From Candidatus Minthenecus merdequi (GTDB lineage: Bacteria > Bacteroidota > Bacteroidia > Bacteroidales > Paludibacteraceae), in contig JAGHVI010000118.1 of assembly GCA_018064385.1 (NCBI GenBank), positions 1 to 6,050 of the forward strand: a stretch of DNA of 6,050 bases. Reading direction: 5' to 3'. The first letter of the stretch is position 1; each line of letters opens with the position of its first letter. The position numbers were made by a program, and so were the translations under genes. Below the pieces are notes generated by a model. That model was not told the origin of the DNA. It ran no database searches and worked only from the letters and a program-made list of their open reading frames with translations. Below, one piece after another: positions 5,301-6,050 of this stretch.

Positions 5301-5963
5301 TTAGTTTTTACCTACACGCATTTGCATTTCATTAATCAAAGTCTCATATTTCTTTAACACTCTTGGCCAAGGCTTATACCCCTGGTCATTAGAATCAATA
5401 TCTGCAATCTCTGAGAAAATCTTTATTTGATATGTGAGTCCATCGCCAGAAACCTCTTTTATTTGAACCATTGTCCTTATTTTAACTTTTGCATTTGGAA
5501 AAGTTTCTTTAACCCAAGTGGTATTCATATAACCTGAAGCCTTGTCTGCAGTCTTCAACTCGTTGAAGTAATCAAGCATTACCTGACTGAGGAGTTTCCA
5601 TGCTTTGTCAACGTTTATGCCTTCCCTCACCTGAATGGTAAAATATCGGTTTGCCAAATCTGTTGCTGTTGAACCCGCAAGTGCATCATCTTCCACTAAT
5701 TGTACGCCAATTGTGTTTCTCGAATCCTCCTTATATAACCTAAACTCCTTTGTCACATAACCTGTATTCTCTACTTTTACAACTACAAAATCCTCATTTT
5801 TGAATTTCACACTATACATCCCATCTCCAACATAATTGCCATCAATGTAAATTTGAGCAGTACTTGGCGTTGTTCGGATTTGTTTTTGTTTGCCAAACAA
5901 GGCAAACGAAGAAAGCGAAAATGCAAATGTAAACATTAACACTAACAAAATTTTTGTCTTCAT
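5301..5963 (-). CDS. Exported PEGA-domain protein
   Basis: A 220-residue exported protein. Residues 1-21 form a signal peptide (MKTK, hydrophobic core, cleavage probably after SSFA). There is no lipobox. Residues ~30-75 match a PEGA-type surface repeat: TTPSTAQIYIDGNYVGDG, then a VKF...FVVVKVENTGYVTKEFRL pair of strands. The second half (~100-220) has a helix KAWKLLSQVMLDYF, the segment DKASGYMNTTW, strands KVKIRTMVQIKEV and TYQIKIFSEIAD, and a final helix WPRVLKKYETLINEMQMRVGK. This helix-strand-strand-helix layout recalls helix-grip domains of envelope lipoproteins such as BamC, but that is only a resemblance in pattern. It is the first gene of a two-gene unit with the beta-sandwich protein. 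No clear promoter lies in the 87 bases before it. Confidence 0.7.
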   Translation of the reverse strand: MKTKILLVLMFTFAFSLSSFALFGKQKQIRTTPSTAQIYIDGNYVGDGMYSVKFKNEDFVVVKVENTGYVTKEFRLYKEDSRNTIGVQLVEDDALAGSTATDLANRYFTIQVREGINVDKAWKLLSQVMLDYFNELKTADKASGYMNTTWVKETFPNAKVKIRTMVQIKEVSGDGLTYQIKIFSEIADIDSNDQGYKPWPRVLKKYETLINEMQMRVGKN

Positions 5964-6050
5964 AATTAAATAACTTTATTGTTAAGCATATAATATTGTG
6001 TTTCAAGTAGATTCGTGTCATTCTTTGAAATAGGAATAGACACAAAAAAA
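5964..6050. other. Upstream region of the PEGA gene, no promoter recognised
   Basis: This AT-rich stretch has no TAnnTTTG on the minus strand and no strong Shine-Dalgarno site before ATG 5963. It holds a weak inverted repeat, GTGTC (6015-6019) and GACAC (6039-6043), next to seven A bases at the window edge. The promoter may lie beyond the window, or the gene may be cotranscribed with one further right. Confidence 0.4.

Noticed and set aside
4691..5304. Plus-strand open frames opposite the right-hand operon
   Set aside because: They are shadows of the beta-sandwich gene, which has a signal peptide and ribosome site on the minus strand.
6015..6050. Inverted repeat followed by seven A bases as a possible terminator
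   Set aside because: On the plus strand the stem is followed by A, not T, and on the minus strand the T-tract precedes the stem, so it fits a terminator in neither direction.

Overview
The window looks like chromosomal DNA of a member of the Bacteroidota, most likely order Bacteroidales. It is AT-rich. The -7 boxes fit the TAnnTTTG promoter type of this phylum. Several proteins carry signal peptides ending in -AQ or -AMAQ. Two genes lack a clear Shine-Dalgarno sequence, while others have AAGGA-type sites. No ribosomal RNA, tRNA, CRISPR array, complete insertion sequence or phage gene is visible.

Layout. Bases 1-157 are non-coding. They hold a small palindrome, a candidate leftward promoter and one copy of an imperfect ~50-bp repeat. 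Next comes folC (folylpolyglutamate/dihydrofolate synthase) on the minus strand. It diverges, across a compact and nearly symmetrical double promoter, from a PIN-PhoH gene (nuclease domain plus RNA-helicase-like ATPase). Downstream on the plus strand are a flavodoxin with a signal peptide and, overlapping its stop codon by 4 bp, a 42-codon reading frame that is little more than a signal peptide. That frame runs into the second copy of the ~50-bp repeat, which forms the immediate 5' leader of an envelope protein with a CsgG-like domain and a membrane hairpin.

Beyond that gene lies a 185-bp intergenic region. It contains a hairpin terminator shared by convergent genes and what appears to be the 5' end of a decayed IS4-type transposase gene with its own promoter-like sequence. 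The right end is a two-gene minus-strand unit: a PEGA-domain exported protein followed closely by an exported beta-sandwich protein that may be concanavalin-like.

The left half is housekeeping (folate polyglutamylation, RNA metabolism). The right half encodes exported proteins of unknown role that may act at the envelope. I do not see a complete new defence or mobile system. The most unusual items are the paired repeat with its two GAACCAYCC boxes, the truncated coupled reading frame that ends in it, the flavodoxin with two well-placed in-frame starts (exported or cytoplasmic), and the hidden transposase remnant.
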